NCBI GenBank assembly: GCA_027487485.1
Contig: JAIYDN010000112.1
Location: 124,001-188,000, forward strand
Source of the DNA: Planctomycetaceae bacterium
GTDB lineage: Bacteria > Planctomycetota > Planctomycetia > Pirellulales > Pirellulaceae
Reading direction: 5' to 3'
DNA length: 64,000 nt
How positions within the stretch are numbered: position 1 is the stretch's first letter; each line of letters starts with the position of its first letter. Shown here in pieces: positions 1 through 7,206 of the stretch. A model generated the notes under the pieces. That model searched no databases, was not told where the DNA came from, and saw only the letters and a list, made by a program, of their open reading frames with translations. The position numbers were made by a program, and so were the translations under genes.

Positions 1-57
1 AAAAAGTGGTACATATGCCCCTTGAGAATGAGAACGCTCTGCAGGTTGAACCTACTG
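1..57 (-). other. Left edge: probable start of the next cassette
   Basis: On the minus strand a GCGTTCTCA stretch, similar to an attC right core, is followed about 15 nt later by an ATG near position 15 that runs off the window edge. This may be the 5' end of another cassette. Only about four codons are visible, so nothing can be said of a product. Confidence 0.25.
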
Positions 58-522
58 CTAGTCTCGGTCGTCAATCGCAATGCCCCTGGATACAAAATGC
101 TCCTTCACGCTCAAGTAGTGCTCCATCCACAGATCGAAAAGCGTGTAACTCTCAACGGTACCATTCTTCATTTCGAGCTCCCAAATCGTTCGCTGCCAAT
201 TCAGTCGGCCACTACCATAAGCGGCCGACACCTTCACAGCCTTGACGTCAGCCATGGAAATCCTTCCCTCGTGCCGATCCCACCATGGACCCACATTCCA
301 GCTCATATGGCTCTCGTCGAACTGTATTTCGTCCAGAAAGTACGAGGGAAGCTTCAAGCCGAGTGCACCTAAAGCGAGCGTCCAGGCAATAAGCGCCGTG
401 CCGCTCAATTTTCTCTTGTCTTTGCATCTGCTCGCTTCGCGATAGCCAAAATACACTAGTGCTGCGGCCAGAAGAAGTAGACCAATGATATAGAGAAGAG
501 GAGTACGATAAATCGCTTGCAC
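58..522 (-). CDS. Cassette-encoded two-TM membrane protein of unknown function
   Basis: This 154-aa protein starts at GTG, only about 6 nt after a canonical GTTAGGC core (529-535), the tight spacing typical of an integron cassette. Two hydrophobic segments (about residues 9-24 and 42-58) are followed by a soluble domain of about 90 residues rich in aromatic residues. No Shine-Dalgarno sequence is visible, which is common for cassette genes that rely on the short distance from R' or on read-through. I do not recognise the family. It could be a membrane-anchored accessory or immunity-type protein, but nothing in the sequence proves that. Confidence 0.6.
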   Translation of the reverse strand: MQAIYRTPLLYIIGLLLLAAALVYFGYREASRCKDKRKLSGTALIAWTLALGALGLKLPSYFLDEIQFDESHMSWNVGPWWDRHEGRISMADVKAVKVSAAYGSGRLNWQRTIWELEMKNGTVESYTLFDLWMEHYLSVKEHFVSRGIAIDDRD

Positions 523-528
523 TTCGAC

Positions 529-622
529 GCCTAACGGCTAAATTCAGCCAGTACGAGTAGTAGTTATCTCAGCGCAAATCAAACGACCAACCGTAGGCTC
601 GGATGCAATCGCTTGTTGCTGA
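529..622 (-). repeat. attC-like site 1
   Basis: On the coding strand it runs from CAGCAACAAGCG to TAGCCGTTAGGC. The right core GTTAGGC fits the classical attC consensus GTTRRRY exactly, the best match in the array, and it lies directly upstream of the GTG start of the next cassette gene. Confidence 0.65.
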
Positions 623-650
623 TAGTCCACAAAGATTGAATCGCAAAGAT

Positions 651-875
651 TCAATCGCCGTGACGGCGTGACGCCTCGATTTGAGAACGCTTCCAGTCGT
701 CAGTGAGCATCCCTGAGAATCCCCAATCTTCCTCTTCGATTTCCTGGATCACGATGTGAATATGTTCTGGACGTTTCCCGAGCACTCGCACGAGCGATTC
801 CGTAACGTCTCGGACGAGTTGCGATTTTTGGTCGCGCGTCGCACCTCGGGTGATTTGAACATTCACGTATGGCAT
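651..875 (-). CDS. 4-oxalocrotonate tautomerase family protein
   Basis: A small (about 74 aa) tautomerase-superfamily enzyme. The start is placed at the internal ATG so that the protein begins MPYVNVQ: removal of Met exposes Pro-1, the catalytic base of this family. The ORF-track start four codons earlier would bury that proline. The beta-alpha-beta pattern and the segment KSQLVRDVTESLVRVLGK followed by HIHIVIQEI are typical of 4-OT. The substrate cannot be read from sequence; family members act on 2-hydroxymuconate-like or dehalogenated intermediates. It lies between two attC-like sites, so it is probably one cassette. Confidence 0.82.
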   Translation of the reverse strand: MPYVNVQITRGATRDQKSQLVRDVTESLVRVLGKRPEHIHIVIQEIEEEDWGFSGMLTDDWKRSQIEASRRHGD

Positions 876-961
876 GAAGTTTTCCAACCTCTAAAAGTGA
901 GTTCTCTAAATGTGACGATCCTAGGGAGCAAGCACGAAGTCATTTGCTCGTTCCTGCCTTC

Positions 962-1042
962 GACTAACTGGCGCCAGTCCGATTCGTAACAAGCCCAACA
1001 GCTTGAGCAAGTGAGTCTGGCCAGCATCATCGATCGGTTCAA
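962..1042 (-). repeat. attC-like site 2
   Basis: Coding-strand left end GGTTGAACCGATCG, right end GGCGCCAGTTAGTCG, with GCTGGCCAG/CTGGCGCCAG internal complementarity. It separates the tautomerase cassette from the next small membrane-protein gene. A tandem 12-bp duplication (cagattgctcgg twice) lies just outside, at about 1044-1072. Confidence 0.5.
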
Positions 1043-1078
1043 CCCAGATTGCTCGGCCCAGATTGCTCGGTCAAATGG

Positions 1079-1327
1079 CTACAGTAAATTTCGCGACGCG
1101 AGTTCTTTCTTCAGAGCGTCATATCTTTTGGATTTCTTCAAGAAAAGATAAATCAGAAACACAGGAATCAGGATAGGGAATCCCCAAGCACTTACGACAA
1201 TTCCGAAGACAACGATACCGATCAAAAACCCAATAAAAAATGCATCGACGATAGGGGATGGCGTTATCTTCTTGAATTCCTCTAGTAATTCATGGTCGCT
1301 TCGTGGAGACAGGTCTTGCTCGTTCAT
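1079..1327 (-). CDS. Small two-TM membrane protein, recurrent cassette-type family
   Basis: I place the start at MNEQDLSPRSDHELLEEFKK, giving about 82 aa; a GGAAAG lies just upstream, and the extra 26 residues of the longer ORF look unrelated. The layout is a short charged helix, a paired hydrophobic segment (IVDAFFIGFLIGIVVFGIVV, then WGFPILIPVFLIYLFLKK) and a basic-helical tail ending KKELASRNLL. Proteins with this arrangement are widespread as short hypothetical membrane proteins. Function unknown. It lies downstream of a possible 33-aa membrane ORF in the same stretch. Confidence 0.6.
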   Translation of the reverse strand: MNEQDLSPRSDHELLEEFKKITPSPIVDAFFIGFLIGIVVFGIVVSAWGFPILIPVFLIYLFLKKSKRYDALKKELASRNLL

Positions 1328-1477
1328 CTTTCCGGAATTTTCCTTTTCAAAGAGTTTACGTATCTCGAACGACATGAGTATATCGCGAATCGCAGCGCAT
1401 TCCAAAGCTGTACCGTGAGCGTTTTCGAAAAATCAACTCTTGCCATTGAGATTGCCCTCCCCGTTTCGTCGACACTT

Positions 1478-1579
1478 CTAAGCCGAAAAAACCAAAACGC
1501 CAGTCAGGACAATTGCCAAAAGCACCATCAGTACCAATGGGAACAAGAAGACTTTAGGAAAGGCATACAGAATGCGCAT
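1478..1579 (-). CDS. Putative 33-aa single-TM small protein (not in ORF track)
   Basis: A minus-strand ORF from the ATG at 1579 to the TAG at 1478 encodes a protein beginning MRILYAFPKVFLFP and continuing as one uninterrupted hydrophobic segment (LVLMVLLAIVLTGVLVF). It fills an otherwise empty cassette-sized slot between attC-like site 3 and the following membrane-protein gene. No strong ribosome-binding site is visible. The clean hydrophobic composition favours a real membrane peptide, but at this length chance is possible. Confidence 0.35.
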   Translation of the reverse strand: MRILYAFPKVFLFPLVLMVLLAIVLTGVLVFSA

Positions 1580-1659
1580 GGCAATATGGCCATCCGAAAT
1601 TAGGCCGGAAACACTCAGAGTCGGACTGCATGCAAGATCACGCATCGATTATGAACCAG

Positions 1660-1766
1660 CCCCAACGTTGGAAAGATGAACTGAAACCAGCACCTAGCAT
1701 CCGCAGGTGAAGCCTCACAAGTCAAAAGCAGCTCATTGAGGCCTCGGCGCACGGTTTTGTTATGTT
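1660..1766 (-). repeat. attC-like site 3 (long form)
   Basis: On the coding strand it begins ACATAACAAAACCGTG (TAACAA is the classical R'' core) and ends near CCAACGTTGGGG. At about 105 bp it is longer than most sites in the array. It follows the stop codon of the SUFU-family gene. Confidence 0.5.
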
Positions 1767-1783
1767 GCGATTGCTTATATCGG

Positions 1784-2506
1784 TCACACATAGCTCGGCC
1801 GATCTCCCGAAAACGCGAACGGGTGTTTATTCTCCTCGAAAACATCGTATAAAGCATCAGCGCCCTGGTCGAGTTTCAATTGACATTCAGCGGTGGTGAT
1901 CGGTACACACCAAATGAGTTGAACTGGATCGGAATCGATCCGCAGCTTGTCACCAATCGCCGAATCAGGAGCTACAATGGATGGCATAAAAAGCAGTGTA
2001 TCCAATAGCTTTGTTTCGAAGAAAGGTTCTGGCGGTTGCCCGTTTGGCATCGTATGCCCCCAGTGCAACCAAGTATTGTTGTCATGCACAAAATGAGCAA
2101 CTCGGCGTAGCAGCTCAGGGTAATCGTCCCGAGTTTCCGTCGAGTAGAACACAAGTTCAGCACGCCGATAGTCGGCCCCAAGTTCGTCCGGTGCGTTCAT
2201 GGGCAAGTCACTCATTCCGCCGGTTACAAAAGTGTAGAATTTCCGCTTACCTTTTGGAGGGAATCGATAAACGTCAATATGCGGAATCAACGGAAGTATT
2301 TCATGCAGAACCGTATCGAATTCGCCAAAAAATTTAGCGTAGATGCGCTCGCGGTTCTCTGTGTTTGCCAGCGTCGACTCTTCGAGAAAACCGATCTCCG
2401 GCTTCGATGAATCCTGGGTATCATACTTTATCAGTCTGGAGCCACCCTTTGAATTTCCGATATGCTCCGGTGCTGGCTTGCGTCGGAACCAGTCTCTCAT
2501 CGCCAT
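1784..2506 (-). CDS. SUFU (suppressor of fused) family protein
   Basis: The protein reads MAMRDWFRRKPAPEH... and contains features of the bacterial SUFU domain: TFVTGGMSDLPMNAPDE, YRRAELVFYSTE, NTWLHWGHTMPNG and the C-terminal VQLIWCVPITTAECQL. Bacterial SUFU proteins are commonly found as immunity-type proteins in polymorphic toxin loci; that role here is inference. The ORF track starts 94 codons earlier, but that extension is hydrophobic, Cys-containing and unlike the family, so I choose the ATG at 2506. An intermediate in-frame Met at 2659 would add a short TM-like leader. No toxin gene is adjacent. Confidence 0.75.
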   Translation of the reverse strand: MAMRDWFRRKPAPEHIGNSKGGSRLIKYDTQDSSKPEIGFLEESTLANTENRERIYAKFFGEFDTVLHEILPLIPHIDVYRFPPKGKRKFYTFVTGGMSDLPMNAPDELGADYRRAELVFYSTETRDDYPELLRRVAHFVHDNNTWLHWGHTMPNGQPPEPFFETKLLDTLLFMPSIVAPDSAIGDKLRIDSDPVQLIWCVPITTAECQLKLDQGADALYDVFEENKHPFAFSGDRPSYV

Positions 2507-2770
2507 TTGGTACTCACTTAAAACAAAAAACATAATTTTCACCGAGCTTGCAAAAGTAGCAAGAATCGATGTTAGGACTGAGATTGTATTCGAAACAAAG
2601 GGCTGTCCGCAACCAAAACAGGTCACGAACGTAGTCGCACCGAATGATCCTTCACGCATGGAATGATTCGGCAATCGATGGGCATCTCCCCATGCCGAAG
2701 TCAAATCTCTTGCATTGAGGAATGGGAGAATTGTTATCCATTCTTTTCGCGAACAAATCAGTTTGTGTCT

Positions 2771-2860
2771 CAGAACGTTTGCGATCAACGAGGCCGAGCA
2801 ATTGACTCAACGCAAGTCAAAACAGCCGATCAAAGGCTTGGCGTGTATCACTTGGTTCTG
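2771..2860 (-). repeat. attC-like site 4 (subfamily B)
   Basis: Ends are complementary (CAGAAC/GTTCTG). The interior TTGACTCAACGCAAGTCAAAAC is shared almost unchanged with the sites at 15147 and 17239 and partly with 11259, defining one attC subfamily. Confidence 0.68.
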
Positions 2861-2950
2861 GCTCTTCTTCGGACTCATGCTCAGCCTCACGGCGTTCGCG
2901 CTCTATACCCAAAATATACTACCTTGAAGTCACAGAATCGATTGTTATGC

Positions 2951-3418
2951 CTAACGCTTGGATTTAGATTCAGCATTCCTAACCTTCGTCACATTGAAGA
3001 AACCGTTGGGTTGGAGTACATCGTAACCCGTTTCGCGATTACACTCTACAAAGACTTCAACGGAGTCTGTTGCACTGGGAATTTCCCAATTTCCATTGGA
3101 ATCCGGCGGTGGACTACCTCCACCTACCCATTTCTTTTCCCAATAACGGACGAAGGTTCGGTCGCCCGCTTTGATTTCGCTTCCTTTGGCAACCCGAACA
3201 ACTTTGATTTCGGCGACACCATAAGTCCACTCAAAACCACGACCGTCTTTTTTCTCCTGACGTTCATAAGTACGCACTACCGTTCCATGAATGGCATGCG
3301 ACGCTGTTTCCAGCAACCGCTCTCTCGATTGCGCCGGCCTTTCGGCGTTAACAACACTGATGACCAACAAATACGCGGCCAATCCTGCCAATAGAACTCG
3401 GAAGCGAAGGGAAGACAT
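2951..3418 (-). CDS. Secreted protein of unknown function
   Basis: A 155-aa protein with an N-terminal signal peptide (MSSLRFRVLLAGLAAYLLVISVVNA) and a mature region rich in charged and beta-type segments. A good AGGAG ribosome-binding site lies 7-8 nt upstream of the ATG. The stop TAG lies in a GCGTTAGGC string identical to the classical attC right core, which may be coincidence. No attC-like element separates it from the next upstream gene, so this stretch may not be a normal cassette. Family not recognised. Confidence 0.65.
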   Translation of the reverse strand: MSSLRFRVLLAGLAAYLLVISVVNAERPAQSRERLLETASHAIHGTVVRTYERQEKKDGRGFEWTYGVAEIKVVRVAKGSEIKAGDRTFVRYWEKKWVGGGSPPPDSNGNWEIPSATDSVEVFVECNRETGYDVLQPNGFFNVTKVRNAESKSKR

Positions 3419-3490
3419 GAATCATCTCCTGGTTTATTCCTCGATTTTGGATCAACTAAGCTGGGAACTCAGAAGCTTTGTCTCGTTCTC

Positions 3491-3804
3491 TCACACCGTA
3501 AGAATAGCACAACTCAAGCCAAGACAACATCTTTGCCACACGTAGCATTTACCTTTGCAACATGACCAGACTGGCAAAATCAATGACGCTACGATCAGTA
3601 ACTTCAGAGCAACTTTGGCTTCTTGAAAAGGATCCGTAACGCGACACCCTCTAACGCAACAGGCGGCGTCATAAAGGCCATGAACCATCCTGCTGTCAAC
3701 GGGAGAGACTGCATATCGCCACCGATGGTAGTAACCACATAGATTGCGGAAATGATGCAAAACAGCAACCACAATATGCCCCAAGTAAGCGCGGCACCGT
3801 GCAT
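3491..3804 (-). pseudogene. Frameshifted multi-TM membrane protein
   Basis: Two overlapping minus-strand frames each hold half of a protein. Frame A (MHGAALTWGILWLLFCIISA..., ending KKPKLL) gives two TM segments. Frame B continues with LKLLIVASLILPVWSCCKGK and ends CLGLSCAILTV. Frame B closely matches the C-terminus of the gene at 11357 (SIAIIASILLPLWPCYMGKG, CLGSICAILTV), also at the DNA level. The simplest reading is one gene broken by a frameshift at about 3600-3620. A sequencing error could give the same picture. Confidence 0.55.
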
Positions 3805-3856
3805 TATTCATGCATTCAACGAATTGTTCCGCATCCATCGAATCCGACTTGTCTTG

Positions 3857-4612
3857 CTACTTTTTACTGTGTGAACCAGCACTTTGAGTGGTGATGGAAA
3901 TCTTCTCTGTACCGGTATTCACGTCGATGACCTTGACGACGCCAGAGTTTGCGGCAACGAGTAATGTCCCGCCATCGTTATCTAGTGCGATTTGACCAAC
4001 GACTTGTGACGTCAACTCGTGGGGTGCAGATTTCGAATCAGGGATTTCGAAAGCCATGTGCAGCAATTCGGATTTAGTCGGCAAGTCGAAAACGACCATT
4101 TCGCCTCCCAAACGTTTCTTGAGCTGTTTTTGCACAGTTACTTCCAAGATCGGGTCGTACATTGAGACGGCTGCGACGCGCCTTCCGTTTGCACTAAAGA
4201 CAATTTGTGTCGTCACGCCTAAGCAAGTCCCCAGAGTAATCTGATTTCCGCCCTCAAGTTGCCGAACGTAAAATCGCGACTCACAGACTAAGTTACCGGT
4301 GCAGTCAGCAAACACGAGACTCCTTTGATCCGGTGAGAAAGTTGGCGACATCGCTCTATTAGGCGTAGCAAATTCGTGAAGCAACTTACTCGAATCAGAC
4401 AACACTCTGATCTTTTTGATGTCGACCACAACTCGCATTGTGCCATCGGGGCTTACGGAATCTTTGTTCTTGAGATTGACATCGGAGGCAAAGCTTAACG
4501 TCTTATTGGAGTCAAACCGCAATGGCAGCCCCGATTCTTGAGCGAGCAATCGGGAACCGGAGTTGAACGCCGCGATGATCAAAACGAACTTAATCAGAAA
4601 GTGTCGAACCAT
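3857..4612 (-). CDS. Secreted beta-propeller (WD40-like) protein
   Basis: I start at MVRHFLIKFVLIIAAF, which gives a signal peptide and has AGGA 8 nt upstream; the 84-residue extension in the ORF track is translated from repeat DNA. The about 251-aa product has repeated WD40-like strands: DSVSPDGTMRVVV, SPTFSPDQRSLVFADC, TQIVFSANGRRVAAV and QIALDNDGGTLLVA. This suggests a partial propeller of four or five blades, fewer than a full WD40 ring. It is probably a periplasmic or surface interaction module. No attC-like site flanks it. Confidence 0.6.
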   Translation of the reverse strand: MVRHFLIKFVLIIAAFNSGSRLLAQESGLPLRFDSNKTLSFASDVNLKNKDSVSPDGTMRVVVDIKKIRVLSDSSKLLHEFATPNRAMSPTFSPDQRSLVFADCTGNLVCESRFYVRQLEGGNQITLGTCLGVTTQIVFSANGRRVAAVSMYDPILEVTVQKQLKKRLGGEMVVFDLPTKSELLHMAFEIPDSKSAPHELTSQVVGQIALDNDGGTLLVAANSGVVKVIDVNTGTEKISITTQSAGSHSKK

Positions 4613-4790
4613 GAGTTTTTCCTGTTTTGCAGTTTGAAACGAATACCATCCAGAGGATTGCTGTGCAGTTATTAATCGCGTGAGCGACGAATGATTGAGA
4701 GTGGTGAAACGACCATGCGAGCAAAATACCATAAACGAAGATCGCGTGAATGTTGTAGAGATCCGAAAAATGATCAAGCGGTGCGACCCA

Positions 4791-5045
4791 ATCAAGTGGT
4801 GCCACCCAGCGCTCGCCATCGAGCCCCATAGCTTTCCGTTGGGTTCACCCCAATCGGAAGCCACAACTGGAAGCTACAAGCAACTCCCATGTTGAAATCT
4901 CATTTTCATTTGGGCCTCCGTCGGGCTTGTCCCGGTCGGGGCCAGCTTTTGCGTCTTTTGGGTAGCTTTCAGTTGTATGCTCCGCCGAGATAAACTCGAC
5001 GGAAGCGAGTGCTAGCCCCTACCTTTCATCCTCACTATTTATCTG
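4791..5045. repeat. Tandem duplication copy 1 (283-bp period)
   Basis: Starts ATCAAGTGGTGCCACCCAG and ends CTCACTATTTATCTG. It is about 90% or more identical by eye to 5074-5328. A short internal duplication (GATCAAGCGGTGCGACCCA) precedes it at 4772. It contains one copy of the dispersed CTCCGCCGAGATAAACTCG repeat. Confidence 0.85.
4961..5009. repeat. Dispersed repeat, copy 1
   Basis: GGTAGCTTTCAGTTGTATGC followed by TCCGCCGAGATAAACTCGAC and GGAAGCGAG. Further copies occur at 5244, 21512 and 21722 in the window. Confidence 0.8.
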
Positions 5046-5073
5046 ACCCATAAAGCAATATTGCACTTCTGTG

Positions 5074-5328
5074 ATCAAGCGGTAACACCCAGCGCTCGCC
5101 ATCGAGCCCCATTGCTTTCCGTTGGGTTCACCCCAATCGGAAGCCACAACTGGAAGCTACAAACGATTCCCATCTTGAAATCTCATTTTCATTTGGACCT
5201 CAGTCGGGCTTGTCCCGGTCGGGGTCAGCGTTTGCCACTTTTGGGTAGCTTTCAGTTGTATGCTCCGCCGAGATAAACTCGACGGAAGTGAGTGCTAGCC
5301 CCTACCTTTCATCCTCACTATTTATCTG
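5074..5328. repeat. Tandem duplication copy 2 (283-bp period)
   Basis: Second copy of the unit at 4791-5045, with scattered substitutions (for example CAGTCGGGCTTG against CCGTCGGGCTTG). The divergence shows that the duplication is not an assembly artefact of identical sequence. Confidence 0.85.
5244..5292. repeat. Dispersed repeat, copy 2
   Basis: Same element as at 4961, carried in the second tandem unit; it ends GGAAGTGAG instead of GGAAGCGAG. Confidence 0.8.
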
Positions 5329-5506
5329 CCCCAAAACTTCAACTTGGCTGTTACCAGCCAAGCTGCAACACTCGATACCAAGCCTCTGGCTAAGAGCTAC
5401 TCAGGTGGGAGTCGCCCCCGCTGATCTTCAACACATTTCCAATACGCACGTGCTTCACTTGATTCGTCCGTACCTTCTGGTTCATTCTGGGATGAGTGTA
5501 GGCCCA

Positions 5507-6076
5507 TCATCGTTTCACATTTCGTTTCAATGTCAATCGTGCAAAAGGTGAAGCCTTCTCGGACTCGTCAACATTATCGATTTCCCACTTCCAAGTCTCG
5601 CTCGCACGGTCGTATTTGAAAGTGTTGTGAATGCCGCTCCCATCGGCGGATTTCCAAACTAAAGGGATCCGGTCACCATCTGGTTTTCCATGGCCAACTC
5701 CCTCAGGTGCAAAATTGGTAGTGGCGGTGTTGTCTAGCCACATCACCACATACTCGGCATTCTCTTTATCCCATGCGATGTGTATCCAGGCCTCGTAAGC
5801 GGGGTCGCCGTCTGCGTCCTTCTCGCGTGAAAGTTCATGGATACGAATATACTGGCGTTTTAGAATTCGGTCGACGTAAACGTCGTGTGTCACTTCTTCA
5901 CTTCCGACGGTTCCCGTCATCACCCACTCCCCTTCGAGTTTATCCAGAACGGAGTCAGATTTCTGCTTCACGGTGTCCTGGGCACTACCGCTACGTGGAA
6001 AGGAAGACATCAACATCGCGAGTATCGCAACGAGGCTGAAAAAGGAAAGTAAGTGCTGAGATACAAATTGTTTCAT
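5507..6076 (-). CDS. Secreted DUF1579-like protein
   Basis: I start at MKQFVSQHLLSFFSLVAILA, which gives a signal peptide ending near GSAQ; the ORF track begins 11 codons earlier. The mature domain opens VLDKLEGEWVMTG, followed by alternating beta strands (DVYVDRILKRQYIRIHEL, AWIHIAWD, EYVVMWLDN). This resembles the DUF1579/lipocalin-like fold, in which a 'LxGxW' opening is characteristic. Probably a periplasmic or extracellular protein of unknown ligand. It lies directly upstream (by transcription) of the repeat zone and downstream of attC-like site 5, so it may be the last gene of the right-hand part of the array. Confidence 0.62.
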   Translation of the reverse strand: MKQFVSQHLLSFFSLVAILAMLMSSFPRSGSAQDTVKQKSDSVLDKLEGEWVMTGTVGSEEVTHDVYVDRILKRQYIRIHELSREKDADGDPAYEAWIHIAWDKENAEYVVMWLDNTATTNFAPEGVGHGKPDGDRIPLVWKSADGSGIHNTFKYDRASETWKWEIDNVDESEKASPFARLTLKRNVKR

Positions 6077-6125
6077 TGGGACTGTTAACCTCTGTAAGAT
6101 GAATGGCACAGTTGCGTTGAACTGA

Positions 6126-6214
6126 CATAACGATAAAGGTAGCCCGGCGGCGGCCTGAAACTGTTGAGTTCAAAAACAGTCCGCCTCGCCGCTCGGGTTG
6201 AACGACTTGTTATC
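6126..6214 (-). repeat. attC-like site 5
   Basis: A near-perfect palindrome with ATAAC/GTTAT ends and a GCCCGGCGGCGG/CCGCCTCGCCGCTCGGG stem. On the coding strand it begins GGATAACAAG; the TAA inside is the stop codon of the upstream cassette gene. Confidence 0.7.
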
Positions 6215-6617
6215 CAGCGTTTCCAGTTAGTTGGCCATTCAAATGATGAAGGATTTGGATAAATTCTGACAGTTTCTTGATGTCCAAAACACAATCCACA
6301 CGATCATCTGTTTGAATCTCGATCAAGTCGTTGTTGCCATCAAGTTTCAATTGCAATCTGCCCGCGGAAATATCCCAGACATATGTCGAATTTTCATCAA
6401 CGCGAAATTGATTTCCTGGATTGTTTTGGGGTGTGGGGGAGGACCGCCAAATCTCCTGTCCAATCTCCGTGAGGACATCAATCATCCCTAGCGAGTCTTC
6501 GCAATTAAGACGACAAGCGGTGGATGATTCTGGATCAACATCAAGAACGACGCTGGAACCATCACGTCGCATTCCGACGCGACCGTGAAAGACCATCCAT
6601 TGAAATTGTTGTGCCAT
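6210..6617 (-). CDS. Cassette-encoded soluble protein of unknown function
   Basis: About 135 aa, starting MAQQFQWMVFHGRVGM; a TTG four codons upstream is an alternative start. The protein is acidic and beta-rich (SSVVLDVDPESS, TYVWDISAGRLQLKLDGN) with no signal peptide or TM segment. The TAA stop is part of the attC left core, GGATAACAAG, a hallmark of compact cassettes. Family not recognised; size and composition resemble small immunity-type proteins, but there is no motif to support that. Confidence 0.55.
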   Translation of the reverse strand: MAQQFQWMVFHGRVGMRRDGSSVVLDVDPESSTACRLNCEDSLGMIDVLTEIGQEIWRSSPTPQNNPGNQFRVDENSTYVWDISAGRLQLKLDGNNDLIEIQTDDRVDCVLDIKKLSEFIQILHHLNGQLTGNAG

Positions 6618-6632
6618 GGAAAACGTCAAGCC

Positions 6633-6724
6633 TGATAACGACCGTCGTCACCCAGTCGCGGCAAGTGACGCATCTAAAATTCAAGGCATTCGCCCCACGA
6701 CTTTGGCACACGTGATTGTTCGTC
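6633..6724 (-). repeat. attC-like site 6
   Basis: Coding-strand left end GACGAACAATCACGTG, right end CGGTCGTTATCAGG. The ends do not match each other (GACGAAC against GTTATC). This is expected in integrated cassettes, because the last bases of R' belong to the neighbouring cassette. Confidence 0.62.
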
Positions 6725-6738
6725 GCTTTCGGCAAGGG

Positions 6739-7146
6739 TCACCGACTCAACATCCAAGTCCATGCAACATATAAAACGTAGCCGATTAAAACAACTCTCG
6801 CAAGAATACTAATCAGCGACATTTTCAGACGAGTCTGGATACGCGTGACTGGAAAAGGTAGCTCGCCCTTCCAAAATCGCCAGCCATTCAAGCCGAAGTG
6901 GTACGTTTCATTGTCCGTTCGTACAGCCAGAATGTATCCTGGAATGCGAAGTATCGGCGACCGAAAAGACGAAAGTACCGCCTCGCGGATGTCATCATAT
7001 TCGATTGTCCAATCTCCACAGGTGAGGCGATTGGAATAAAGTTTCAGCAGTCCGCGTCGAGACGTAATCCACTTTGGTCCCGTTCGTAACTGGTCGCCGT
7101 CTCCGAACACGGCCTTCGTCATGCAGCTATGTAAAGGTTTATCCAT
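6739..7146 (-). CDS. Cassette-encoded protein with C-terminal membrane anchor
   Basis: About 135 aa starting MDKPLHSCMTKAVFGDG. The middle part (GLLKLYSNRLTCGDWTIEYDDIREA, then YILAVRTDNETYHFGLNGWRFW) looks like a small PH-like beta domain. A single TM helix sits at the C-terminus (LISILARVVLIGYVLYVAWTW), suggesting a cytosolic domain tethered to the membrane. The start is chosen just after the degenerate site at 7158-7206; the ORF-track extension would run through that site into the neighbouring gene. Confidence 0.55.
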   Translation of the reverse strand: MDKPLHSCMTKAVFGDGDQLRTGPKWITSRRGLLKLYSNRLTCGDWTIEYDDIREAVLSSFRSPILRIPGYILAVRTDNETYHFGLNGWRFWKGELPFPVTRIQTRLKMSLISILARVVLIGYVLYVAWTWMLSR

Positions 7147-7157
7147 TTTTTTGTTCC

Positions 7158-7206
7158 GACAAACGTCCACGATTGTAGGGTTCGTCGTTTCATCATTGCG
7201 GTTCAC
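7158..7206 (-). repeat. Degenerate or shortened attC-like site
   Basis: About 50 bp between two tightly spaced cassette genes: coding-strand GTGAACCGCAATGATG ... TGGACGTTTGTCGG. It keeps core-like ends but lacks the usual long stem, so it is either a truncated site or chance. Confidence 0.3.

Larger units (their letters stand above)
4613..5506. other. Gene-free repeat zone
   Basis: About 890 bp with no convincing gene on either strand. It contains two direct copies of a unit with a 283-bp period (4791-5045 and 5074-5328). ORFs here, such as 4695-4895 and 5061-5276, are translations of the repeat. Confidence 0.7.

Noticed and set aside
1784-2788. 334-aa version of the SUFU gene
   Set aside because: The N-terminal about 94 residues include a hydrophobic, Cys-rich stretch unlike the family and cross into the neighbouring attC-like region.
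2715-2927. Plus-strand ORF (MRNGRIVIHSFREQIS...)
   Set aside because: It runs straight through attC-like site 4, and its sequence is a translation of the palindrome.
2663-3394. Large plus-strand ORF 243 aa
   Set aside because: Antisense to the SUFU gene extension and the secreted-protein gene; no start signal and poor composition.
3857-4864. 335-aa version of the beta-propeller gene
   Set aside because: The first 84 residues come from the tandem repeat zone; the ATG at 4612 has a ribosome-binding site and a signal peptide.
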